From a bacterium (GTDB lineage Bacteria; Fidelibacterota; Marinisomatia; Marinisomatales; JAHJCW01): a stretch of DNA of 64,000 nucleotides. Where the stretch lies: positions 1-64,000 of the forward strand of contig JANQGY010000005.1 in NCBI GenBank assembly GCA_028282845.1, given 5' to 3'. The number at the start of each line of letters is the position of its first letter. Positions within the stretch are counted from its first letter, which is position 1. Below are positions 18,546-28,271 of the stretch, piece after piece. The position numbers and the translations under genes were made by a program. The notes below the pieces were generated by a model, which did no database searches, was not told where the DNA came from, and saw only the letters and a list, made by a program, of their open reading frames with translations.

Positions 18546-19728
18546 ATATTTTTTCCCTGTCTGCTCATCATTTTTGATTTTCTTATCGTGTGAGCTGTTT
18601 ACCGAACCAGACGTTAAGTATAGCCCCACTGAACACACCCTATCCAACTTCGAAGCAGTAATTGTTGATTATGACAGTGTTAGTTTTTCTAGTCATTTTG
18701 ATATTTTCTTGGAATCTAAATCTGTTAAGGAGATTGCATTCACAATTAAAGGGGATAGCGGATTTGTTGAATTGCAGCGTATTGAACCGACCTACATTAA
18801 AACCGGCGATCAATACCGTTTAGATTTTGAATATTCCGTTGGACCGGAAACCAAGCATGAAGCCGGTTTGCCTTCAAGCTCTCTGATTGAAAATTATAAC
18901 ATCAATTTTTATTCAGACAATGGCGATAGTGTTATTTTTGAAAAACAGTTTGAATACTATAAATATCCTTATATAAATGCCATGATTCATTTTTCTGAAA
19001 AAGACATCCCCGAATATGATATTAATGGTATTCCGATTTCGTCATGGTGGCGGGATTTCGACATCAGGGATGACAGAGAGAGTTTTGTTTTTTGCCAAAG
19101 CTATCGTTTTGTCATTTATAATTATATTAATAGTGACGCTATTTTTATTGATTATCATAATATTAACGTTACTCCAAAAATGATTGGCAGAAACATTTCA
19201 CGCATGAAACCAAATTCCTGGCAAAATCATTTGATAGCCGTACATGGAAATATTCTATACTATGACTATGGTATTGGAATAATTCAAGCTGGCCTTGATT
19301 CAGCCCAAATTCGGATTTTTGTTGATGAGGATGATATTGATGGTTTCCTATATGAGCCTATTTACAATCATGTCATATGTGGGATAGAAGCAACAGTTGA
19401 CTATCTATATATATTAACAGCTTCTTCGACTGGCAACAACGACTATGATTATAATTTGCTAATTCTAGACCACAATGCCAATTTTGTAGATTCTTTCGAC
19501 TGGGATAAATCATCCTACAATCTTGAAAGTTATAACAACATACTATATAGCTATGCCTGGGAAACCGATGAAATTATCCGTTATGATCTAAGCTCTAACA
19601 CTTTTCTTGAAAATAAGTCTGCTCCCTCGGGTGAATGTGGATATGGTTTTGAGATAATGGACGGAAGGTTCTACTATTCTGATTGGAATGCTATTCTTTC
19701 CATTCCGTTAGAGGATCTTGAGAAATAA
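18538..19728 (+). CDS. Tandem paralogous lipoprotein, copy 3 (divergent)
   Basis: The 396-residue lipoprotein (FLSC, Cys 18) is recognisably related to copies 1 and 2. It has the TEP motif after the anchor, DYDSV, SKSVKEIAF, and an end reading AILSIPLEDLEK. The middle is more diverged, with residues 60-130 partly replaced. The propeller-like C-terminus is kept (EIIRYDLSSNTFLENK). It is the last gene of the locus and ends 6 nt before the convergent nitroreductase gene. The function is unknown. The gradient of divergence suggests stepwise tandem duplication. Confidence 0.7.
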   Translation: MNKYFFPVCSSFLIFLSCELFTEPDVKYSPTEHTLSNFEAVIVDYDSVSFSSHFDIFLESKSVKEIAFTIKGDSGFVELQRIEPTYIKTGDQYRLDFEYSVGPETKHEAGLPSSSLIENYNINFYSDNGDSVIFEKQFEYYKYPYINAMIHFSEKDIPEYDINGIPISSWWRDFDIRDDRESFVFCQSYRFVIYNYINSDAIFIDYHNINVTPKMIGRNISRMKPNSWQNHLIAVHGNILYYDYGIGIIQAGLDSAQIRIFVDEDDIDGFLYEPIYNHVICGIEATVDYLYILTASSTGNNDYDYNLLILDHNANFVDSFDWDKSSYNLESYNNILYSYAWETDEIIRYDLSSNTFLENKSAPSGECGYGFEIMDGRFYYSDWNAILSIPLEDLEK

Positions 19729-19734
19729 CTAAGA

Positions 19735-20388
19735 TCAAAATAGCTCTACTACTTCCTCAAATTTTTTACGTTTAATATCCGGTACATGAGCACTCTCCGC
19801 AGGATAGCCAACCGGCAATAATAGGAATGGTTTCTCATTTTTTGGACGTCTTAAAATTTCACTTAGAAAGCCCATCGGGCTTGGTGTGTGGGTCAATGTT
19901 ACCAATCCGGCATTGTGAATTGCGGTAATTAACATACCGGAGGCAATACCGACCGATTCATTAATGTAATAATGTTTATGCGTTTCCCCGCCTTCATCCA
20001 CGTATGATATTTTAAAGACCACTATCAAGTACGGGGCTTCTTCCAAAAATTCCTTATGCCAATCAGTGCCCAATTCTTTCAGGTCATTTAACCAGGCTTG
20101 CGGTGCCCGATGTTCATAAAATTCTTTTTCTTCTTTTTCGGCCGCAATTCTAATTTGTCGCCTAACGTCCGGATCTTTCACTATCACAAATTTCCACGGT
20201 TGCTTATTAGCACCCGATGGCGCTGTTGAGGCGGTTTTTACAACATTTTCTATAATCTCAATTGGTACGTCTTGTTTGGAAAAATGTCGGACCGAACGTC
20301 GTGAATCCATCAATTTATAGAGATCAAGCGTTCTTGCTCGCATTTCACCGTGAGACAATTTTTTATGTTTTAACTTTATGAATGACAT
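19735..20388 (-). CDS. Nitroreductase-family flavoprotein, iodotyrosine-deiodinase-like
   Basis: The 217-residue protein has the FMN-dependent nitroreductase fold. RRSVRHFSKQDVP (30-42) and ASTAPSGANKQPWKFVIV (53-70) are the FMN-binding start, and TLTHTPSPMGFLSEILRRP with NEKPFLLLPVGYPAE forms the other half. The fold details match the iodotyrosine deiodinase (IYD) branch rather than general NfsB-type enzymes. The lid has Glu87, Tyr91 and Lys112, with the same spacing as the Glu/Tyr/Lys triad that holds the halotyrosine zwitterion in IYD (4 residues, then 21). Reductive dehalogenation of halotyrosines is therefore the best prediction. A general nitroreductase remains possible. It reads against the lipoprotein locus. 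Confidence 0.82.
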   Translation of the reverse strand: MSFIKLKHKKLSHGEMRARTLDLYKLMDSRRSVRHFSKQDVPIEIIENVVKTASTAPSGANKQPWKFVIVKDPDVRRQIRIAAEKEEKEFYEHRAPQAWLNDLKELGTDWHKEFLEEAPYLIVVFKISYVDEGGETHKHYYINESVGIASGMLITAIHNAGLVTLTHTPSPMGFLSEILRRPKNEKPFLLLPVGYPAESAHVPDIKRKKFEEVVELF

Positions 20389-20408
20389 TTTATTTTACAA
20401 TTATAATG

Positions 20409-20439
20409 AAAAAGCCCCCGAATAAATCGGAGGCTTTTT
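20409..20439 (-). terminator. Rho-independent terminator of the FadL-like gene
   Basis: AAAAAGCC...CCGA pairs with TCGGAGGCTTTTT across a short A/T loop. Read on the minus strand, it lies about 20 bp past the stop of the gene at 20460-22085, with a GC-rich stem followed by a T run. Confidence 0.85.
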
Positions 20440-20459
20440 ATTCAGTTATTCAATTATGC

Positions 20460-22085
20460 TTATTTACTAAATCCAACACCAATTGCAAAATTCAGTGTAG
20501 ATTTATCATAAGTTTCATTGCCGCCGTAACCTACACCATCTTTCTCGATGTCCTCATAAAATGTGTCGGATACACCAAACGATACATACAGACCTTCATT
20601 AATATAATATCTGCCGCCGACACCTACAGTATGCGTTGTGAAGCTTTGGCTAAAATCGCTATGATATTCATCCTTAGCTCCGCTTGATCCACTCAAATAA
20701 CCGGCACTTAATCTGAGAGCATCATTAACGGCAAAATCCAACCCTAGTCCGTATTCTATTCCATTCTCTACAAAGTCTTCTCTTCCTTCCCAATCTACAT
20801 CTTCATTGAAATAATAATTGAAATCGGCTACAAACCTTAAGCTTGGCATTACTGTATATCCAACACCAACGCTTAACATAGCGGGCATATCAGCGCTTGT
20901 TTCTACACCATCTTGATATAAACCGGTATCGTCCACTTTTGTCTCGTTTTCCAAAGTAAGTTCTGCTTTACCTTCATAACGGATTCCTATATCTAAGCCC
21001 TCCATCGGTGAAATATACAAACCTAAGATCGGTGCAAATCCGGAACCGGTCTGTTTGGCATCCACTTCCTTGTCTTTAACACCTTCAGCATTAGCGGCCA
21101 TAGCAGCTGATTGACCGGTTAAATCCGTAGCTAAGTCTGCATAGGTTTGGGCGGCTGCTAAAGCTGCTGCCTGAGCCTGCGCGGGAGTCATTATTGAGCT
21201 GTCAAAGGGAATACCTAAGGCGGCAAAGCCTCCGGCTGTTGCATCTACGGTTGCCTGATCAACCAAGCCTAGCCCTATTAAGGTATCAAATGTTAAGTCT
21301 CCTGCCCCGGCATCAATTAGCGGTTGCAAGGCTGCGGCACCTGCTGTTGCACCTGCTGCGCCACCTAATGCCTGTTGTGCCCCGTCGGCTAACGCGGATG
21401 CCATGGTGTTAAAGAATGTTTCCGCTTTTACCATACTTCCGTCCGCTAATCCGGGTACAGTTGGATTAATCATAATATTTTTTAAATGTCCCTCATAGGT
21501 ATTTGAGGCTTGAAAATAACGCGCGCCCCCAGCAACCGAGAACATATCGTTAATTTTATAGGCCACTACAGCTTGCCCCGCCAAATAAACGGATGATCCC
21601 TCAAATGCCACATCAAGGCTGTATTTATTAGTGGGAACTCCTCCTGTGGCTAGTGAGGTTGGTATTAACGAAACCGGTACCTCAAAAGATGGTAAACCAT
21701 TATCAAAAACCGCACTTCCGCCACCTCCGATTGGGGTAAATCCAGCCCCAACTGCCAAATTATCTTTTTTATAAACTGCATAAAAATTGGGGAATATCGG
21801 TGCGCTTGTTTCACCCTCGAAAGTGTCGCTGTTCAATGCTCCAAGATCATTTGTCACTGTTCTATTCTGAAATATGGTTTGATTGCTAAGATAGAAGTGA
21901 AGACCGTCGTTTAATGCTGTCAAGCCCGCCGGGTTAAAATAAACGGCATCAATATCAGTTGAAGCATTACGATTCAGAAGGCGAATAAAATCTGCGCTCT
22001 GGTTCGTGTTGTGAACAATGCCGCCCGCCATCGCAAAACCGACAAGCAACAAGCCAACGACAAAAATGGTACCTATTTTTCTCAT
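20460..22085 (-). CDS. FadL/OmpP1-type outer-membrane transporter with Ala-rich insert
   Basis: The 541-residue protein has a signal peptide (MRKIGTIFVVGLLLVGFAMA). The FadL N-terminal hatch motif NPAGLTALNDG (51-61) and later barrel strands such as PILGLYISPMEGLDIGIRYEGK and YYINEGLYVSFG place it in the FadL/TodX family, which passes hydrophobic molecules such as long-chain fatty acids through the outer membrane. Residues about 212-345 are an unusual low-complexity Ala/Gly-rich insertion (GGAAGATAGAAAL, AQAQAAALAAAQ) that makes the protein roughly 100 residues longer than usual. A GAGGA ribosome site precedes the ATG, and a terminator lies downstream. Confidence 0.85.
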   Translation of the reverse strand: MRKIGTIFVVGLLLVGFAMAGGIVHNTNQSADFIRLLNRNASTDIDAVYFNPAGLTALNDGLHFYLSNQTIFQNRTVTNDLGALNSDTFEGETSAPIFPNFYAVYKKDNLAVGAGFTPIGGGGSAVFDNGLPSFEVPVSLIPTSLATGGVPTNKYSLDVAFEGSSVYLAGQAVVAYKINDMFSVAGGARYFQASNTYEGHLKNIMINPTVPGLADGSMVKAETFFNTMASALADGAQQALGGAAGATAGAAALQPLIDAGAGDLTFDTLIGLGLVDQATVDATAGGFAALGIPFDSSIMTPAQAQAAALAAAQTYADLATDLTGQSAAMAANAEGVKDKEVDAKQTGSGFAPILGLYISPMEGLDIGIRYEGKAELTLENETKVDDTGLYQDGVETSADMPAMLSVGVGYTVMPSLRFVADFNYYFNEDVDWEGREDFVENGIEYGLGLDFAVNDALRLSAGYLSGSSGAKDEYHSDFSQSFTTHTVGVGGRYYINEGLYVSFGVSDTFYEDIEKDGVGYGGNETYDKSTLNFAIGVGFSK

Positions 22086-22344
22086 TTTCTTATTCCTCTG
22101 TTTTATAATAAATATTTCTCTAATGTTATACGACTTAAAACGTAAACAACTAATAAATCTAATTATGTTGGTCTCTTAATAGCAAAGACAAATTATCCTG
22201 CCTAAAACATTCAAATTTTAACTACTTTTTTGTTGCTTCGTCATTATAAAAATTTGCACTATATTTTTTCTTTACCTATTTTCCGACCGCCATTTCTATA
22301 CGAATAGTAGGGCAACTGTTAAATCAAAAGTTTATGGGATTTTT

Positions 22345-23472
22345 ATGGCAAAAGACAGGACTTGGTTGATCGTTCACGAAGAGCCGCTTGCTGGGTATTC
22401 ATTACCGAATTTTTTTCGAGTATTATGGGACAATAAATTCAGAATTCATGTGAAATACATCCCCCGTTTTTTATATGCAATTATTGTAAGCACCATCACC
22501 GTACCCCTTAAAATAACTCAAAAATTGCGTTTTCACAAGAAGATCAAGGCAACCAAAATTGAAGAAGATCCCATTTTTATTATTGGTCATTACCGAACCG
22601 GTACAACGTATTTAATGACCTTAATGGCGCATGATAAATCCAAGGGTTATGTTTCCAACATTGAAGGTTACACTCCGCTATTTTATCTTGCCTTTCCAAA
22701 ATTTACAAGATGGCTGATTGAATCCTCGCTGCCCGATGTGCGCCCGATGGACAATGTTGTAATGGGTGCCGATGAACCGACTGAAGAGGAATACACGATA
22801 GGTACTTTTACGCCCTACGGTTATTATACCGGTTTCATCTTTCCGCGCAATTTTGATCTGTATTCCAAATTCCTGACCTTTGAAGGAATGCCCAAGCATC
22901 GCGAAAAGTGGAAGAAAGCCTATCAATACATGGTTCAATTTCTAACATTGGGGCATGGCGGCAAACAATTGTTTCTAAAAAATCCTACAACAAGTTACCG
23001 CATTCCCGATATCCTTGAGATGTATCCTAACGCCAAATTTATTCATACCTATCGCGATCCGTACAAAGTCTATTCCAGTACGGTTAAGTTCTTTGATGAA
23101 GTGTTTGCGATCTATACCTTGCAAACCTGGGACGCTGAAAAAATGAAGCAGGACATCTTGCAAAATTATAAACTACTTTACGAAAAACTCGATGATGACC
23201 TACATCTCATTCCAAAGGGAAACATCTATCACAGTAAGTATGAAGATTTTATCAAAGATCCGGTTAACTCTTTAAAAGATATTTATCAAAAATTGAACAT
23301 CAGCGGCTGGCATGACCACAAGCAGGATATTATCGCCTACGCGGAAAGCCAATTGAAGGAATATAAACCGAATGTGCATGTAACCGATGAAGATGTTATT
23401 CGCCGCGTCAATGAACATTGGGATAAGATGCGCCAAGACTACGGATATGAAAAGCTTGAGCCAAAATCTTAA
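22345..23472 (+). CDS. PAPS-dependent sulfotransferase family protein
   Basis: The 375-residue protein has a sulfotransferase P-loop, FIIGHYRTGTTYL (78-90), which binds the 5'-phosphosulfate of PAPS. The 3'-phosphate-binding segment FIHTYRDPYKVYSS lies near residue 235. A hydrophobic stretch at 42-58 may attach it to the membrane. The acceptor could be a lipid, glycan or small molecule and cannot be deduced. It is divergent from the FadL gene (259 bp apart), and the purine operon starts 134 bp downstream on the same strand. No gene for making PAPS is present in the window. Confidence 0.85.
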   Translation: MAKDRTWLIVHEEPLAGYSLPNFFRVLWDNKFRIHVKYIPRFLYAIIVSTITVPLKITQKLRFHKKIKATKIEEDPIFIIGHYRTGTTYLMTLMAHDKSKGYVSNIEGYTPLFYLAFPKFTRWLIESSLPDVRPMDNVVMGADEPTEEEYTIGTFTPYGYYTGFIFPRNFDLYSKFLTFEGMPKHREKWKKAYQYMVQFLTLGHGGKQLFLKNPTTSYRIPDILEMYPNAKFIHTYRDPYKVYSSTVKFFDEVFAIYTLQTWDAEKMKQDILQNYKLLYEKLDDDLHLIPKGNIYHSKYEDFIKDPVNSLKDIYQKLNISGWHDHKQDIIAYAESQLKEYKPNVHVTDEDVIRRVNEHWDKMRQDYGYEKLEPKS

Positions 23473-23585
23473 AATAATTTGAGCATTATTTAACATCGGG
23501 CTTTTTTTGGAATACATTTTAACCGTAATCTCGGCTACAGCATTTAATCAAAATTTGTGATTTTCAAAGCGCCAAATAGTTTTAA

Positions 23586-24896
<1,311 letters not shown>

Positions 24897-24897
24897 C

Positions 24898-27237
24898 ATG
24901 GCATTCACACAGAAAATCGTGGATTTCTCAGACCTTAACCGGGAAGAGATTCGCGAACGACTACAAGAATTGAATATTCCCCTAACTGTTGAAGAAGCCT
25001 TAAAAATTCAAAATGATATGTTAGGTCGCGCCCCTTCACTTGCGGAATTGGTGCTGTTCTCGATCGAAGGGAGTGAGCACTGTTCGTACAAAAGTAGTCG
25101 TAACCATTTGAAACAATTTGTTACCGAGGGACCGGACGTTATCTTAGGCGCCAAGGAAGATGCCGGTGTCGTAGTAATCGCAAGCGACAATGACGGTAAT
25201 CGCTACTGTGTTGTTATCAGCCATGAATCACATAATCATCCCTCACAGATTGTGCCTTACGAGGGTGCCGCAACCGGAATCGGCGGGAACGTGCGTGATG
25301 TAGTCTGCATGGGTGCCGAGGTCGTTGCGATTGCCGATGGTCTTCGTTTCGGCGATATAAAATCCAGCAAAACTTTGTGGATCCATGAGGGCGTTGTGGA
25401 CGGCATAGGCGGCTACGGCAATCCGCTTGGTATTCCAAACATTGGCGGCGACCTATATTACGATGAAGGTTATAATGACAATTGCTTAGTTACCATCGTT
25501 ACGCTTGGTATTGTCCGCGAAGATGAAATACTACACTCTTACGCTCCCCAAAATGCCGATGGCTATGATATTATACTTATCGGTAAACCGACTGATAACA
25601 GTGGATTTGGCGGCGCCAGCTTTGCTTCGCTTGAATTGGAAGAAGATAAAAAAGATCAGAACAAAGGCGCCGTTCAGGAACCTAACGCCTTTTTAGAAAG
25701 ACATTTGTTAAAAGCCTCCTATGCGCTGTTCAAAATTTTAAAAGAACGGGGCTTAATGAATAAGGTTGGCTTTAAAGATTTAGGCGCCGGCGGAGTGGCT
25801 TGTGCCAGTGTTGAGCTTGCCGATACGGCCGGTTACGGCGCTGAAGTTTGGTTGGACAAAGTCCATACGAGTATGGAGAATTTGCATCCGTCTGTTACGC
25901 TTTGTTCGGAAACACAGGAACGTTTTATGTGGGTTGTCCCGCCGGAAACCACTCCACTAATATTGGAACATTATAATAAAACTTTCGCCTTGCCAGAGGT
26001 TTCGTCCTTGGCACAAGCTTGTGTAATCGGTAAAATAAAAAATGATAAGCAGTATATTGTCCATCATAAGAATATCGAAATAGTTAATGCTCCGGCGAAC
26101 CAAGTAACGCAAGGTTTTTTATATAACCGGCCTTTTACAAAACCGGATAAAAATTTATACGAACCGGAAATTCCTGAGCCACAGGATTATAATGAAATTC
26201 TGATCAAATTGTTACAACACGAAAACATCGCATCACGGGAAGCAATATTTGAAACCTATGACAAGCAGGTGCAGGGGCGTTCAGTAGTAGAATCCGGCGT
26301 AGCCGATGCCGGCGTGATAATGCCCTTTAATAATAATGAATTTCCCGAAGAGATTCGAAAAACGGGCTTAGCGCTTTCAACTGATCACAATCCGCGTTAT
26401 GGAAAAATAAGCCCCTATTGGGCAGCTGTAAATGCAGTGGTAGAATCAATGCGCAATGTTGCTGCCGTTGGAGCTACGCCGGTTGCCATGACCGATTGCC
26501 TGTGCTTTGGCAATCCGGAAAAACCCGAGCAAATGTGGGAATTTGCCGAAGCCACGCGGGGCGTAGCAGAGGCTTGCAAAAACATACATCTCAAGGAACA
26601 TCCTCCTGAACCAACTCCAATTGTCGCCGGCAACGTTAGTTTTTACAACGAGACTGTAAATGGCGCAATCCCGGCCAGTCCGATCATCAGCTGTACCGGC
26701 AAGCTGAGCAATGCAGAATTGGCAATAACAAAAGATTTTAAACAAACGGACTCGGATATTATTTTGATCGGCGACCGGAAAAATGAATGCGGCGGTGGTG
26801 TTTATTACGCCCTGTTTAACGAATTAGGAAAAAATTTTCCGCAACCTGATTTTAGTGAAGTTGAAAGACAAATTTTTTCAGTAATTAATATTATAACTAA
26901 TGGACTTGCGCTTGCCTCTCATGATATTAGCGAAGGAGGAATTGCTGTTGCGCTGGCCGAAATGGCTTTCAAAAATGAAATCGGATTTGAGATAAATTTT
27001 GCAAATGATCTAAGAAATGACCAACTGCTTTTCTCCGAGACCGGAGGCTTCGTCCTTGAAGTTGAGCAAAATAAGCTTAATGCCGTTCAAAAAATCTTGT
27101 CCTCGCAAAATTGCACTTTCTATAAAATCGGGAAAACAAACGCAACCTCTCGTATGCGAATAAATTCGGTAATTGATCTTGACATCTCAGCAGCAAAAGC
27201 TGCTTGGGAAAATGGTTTAAGGGATAAATTATTATGA
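24898..27237 (+). CDS. purL: FGAM synthase, small-type PurL subunit
   Basis: The 779-residue protein is the 'small' PurL that makes formylglycinamidine ribonucleotide using ammonia delivered by PurQ. Visible are VISHESHNHPSQIVPYEGAATG (FGAR and ATP binding), FKDLGAGGVACASVELA and the second-half HDISEGGIAVALAEMA. The N-terminal PurS-like region and C-terminal glutaminase of large PurL are absent, so separate PurQ and PurS functions are needed. Both seem to come from the fused gene two positions downstream. It overlaps purM by 4 nt. Confidence 0.97.
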   Translation: MAFTQKIVDFSDLNREEIRERLQELNIPLTVEEALKIQNDMLGRAPSLAELVLFSIEGSEHCSYKSSRNHLKQFVTEGPDVILGAKEDAGVVVIASDNDGNRYCVVISHESHNHPSQIVPYEGAATGIGGNVRDVVCMGAEVVAIADGLRFGDIKSSKTLWIHEGVVDGIGGYGNPLGIPNIGGDLYYDEGYNDNCLVTIVTLGIVREDEILHSYAPQNADGYDIILIGKPTDNSGFGGASFASLELEEDKKDQNKGAVQEPNAFLERHLLKASYALFKILKERGLMNKVGFKDLGAGGVACASVELADTAGYGAEVWLDKVHTSMENLHPSVTLCSETQERFMWVVPPETTPLILEHYNKTFALPEVSSLAQACVIGKIKNDKQYIVHHKNIEIVNAPANQVTQGFLYNRPFTKPDKNLYEPEIPEPQDYNEILIKLLQHENIASREAIFETYDKQVQGRSVVESGVADAGVIMPFNNNEFPEEIRKTGLALSTDHNPRYGKISPYWAAVNAVVESMRNVAAVGATPVAMTDCLCFGNPEKPEQMWEFAEATRGVAEACKNIHLKEHPPEPTPIVAGNVSFYNETVNGAIPASPIISCTGKLSNAELAITKDFKQTDSDIILIGDRKNECGGGVYYALFNELGKNFPQPDFSEVERQIFSVINIITNGLALASHDISEGGIAVALAEMAFKNEIGFEINFANDLRNDQLLFSETGGFVLEVEQNKLNAVQKILSSQNCTFYKIGKTNATSRMRINSVIDLDISAAKAAWENGLRDKLL

Positions 27238-28271
27238 CTTCCGTTGACTATAAATCTGCCGGTGTAAATATTACTGCCGGAAATGAAGCCGTTGAGCGAA
27301 TTAAAGATTCGGTAAAAAGCACTCACAACAAAAATGTTATTACCGGAATCGGTGGCTTTGGCTCTTTGTTTGATCTAAAACCAATTGTAAAAGATTACCA
27401 AGATCCAGTACTTGTTCAAAGCATCGATGGTGTCGGCACCAAAACGATCGTTGCGCGGATGATGAATAAATATAATACAATTGGAATTGATCTGGTAAGC
27501 GCCTGTTGTAACGATATCACCGTTATGGGAGCAAAACCGCTGACCTTCCTTGATTATATCGCCAACGATAAACTTAAACCAACTGTAATCGAAGACATCG
27601 TTAGCGGAATCGCCCAAGCTTGTGCAGAAAACGACATCGCTTTAGTGGGTGGTGAAACAGCGGAAATGCCGGACACTTATTTGAGCGGCGAGCACGATGT
27701 GGTTGGTGTGATCTCGGGTATTATTGACAGAGCAAAAATTATTGACGGCTCAAAAATTGAGGTTGGGGATATTGTCTTGGGTCTTCCATCAACCGGTTTG
27801 CAAACCAATGGCTATTCGCTTGCCCGTAAAATATTTTTTGAAGTCAGCAAATATGGTGTTGACGATAAACTAAAAGGTCTGGATAAAACGGTTGGTGAAA
27901 GTTTGTTGGAACCGGCTTACATTTATAATTCGTTCATTCAGATCTTGTTAGATAACGGAATATCAATTAATGGCATGGCGCATATCTCGGGCGGCGGTTT
28001 GGTTGAAAACATTCCGCGCATTCTGCCGCAAAACTGCTCGGTTGAAATAAACAAGGCTGCCTGGCCGGTCCTGCCGGTTTTTGAAATAATGAGAAATATT
28101 GGAGATGTAGCCGAACCTGAAATGTACCGCACCTTTAACATGGGAATCGGACTTGTAATAATCCTGCCGGCATCGGAAACTGAAAAGGTCAAAGCATTGC
28201 TTAAAGAGAAAATATCCGTTTATGAAATCGGTGCAGTGGTTCCGGGAAATAAAGCGGTGAATATTAAATGA
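27234..28271 (+). CDS. purM: AIR synthetase
   Basis: PurM closes the imidazole ring, converting FGAM to AIR with ATP. The 345-residue protein shows the superfamily shared with PurL. SIDGVGTKTIVA lies in the N-terminal ATP-binding part, with the signature LVGGETAEMPDTY, and GLPSTGLQTNGYSLARKI and MAHISGGGLVENIPRILP in the second domain. The length is standard. It is coupled to the genes on both sides by 4-nt ATGA overlaps. Confidence 0.97.
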   Translation: MTSVDYKSAGVNITAGNEAVERIKDSVKSTHNKNVITGIGGFGSLFDLKPIVKDYQDPVLVQSIDGVGTKTIVARMMNKYNTIGIDLVSACCNDITVMGAKPLTFLDYIANDKLKPTVIEDIVSGIAQACAENDIALVGGETAEMPDTYLSGEHDVVGVISGIIDRAKIIDGSKIEVGDIVLGLPSTGLQTNGYSLARKIFFEVSKYGVDDKLKGLDKTVGESLLEPAYIYNSFIQILLDNGISINGMAHISGGGLVENIPRILPQNCSVEINKAAWPVLPVFEIMRNIGDVAEPEMYRTFNMGIGLVIILPASETEKVKALLKEKISVYEIGAVVPGNKAVNIK

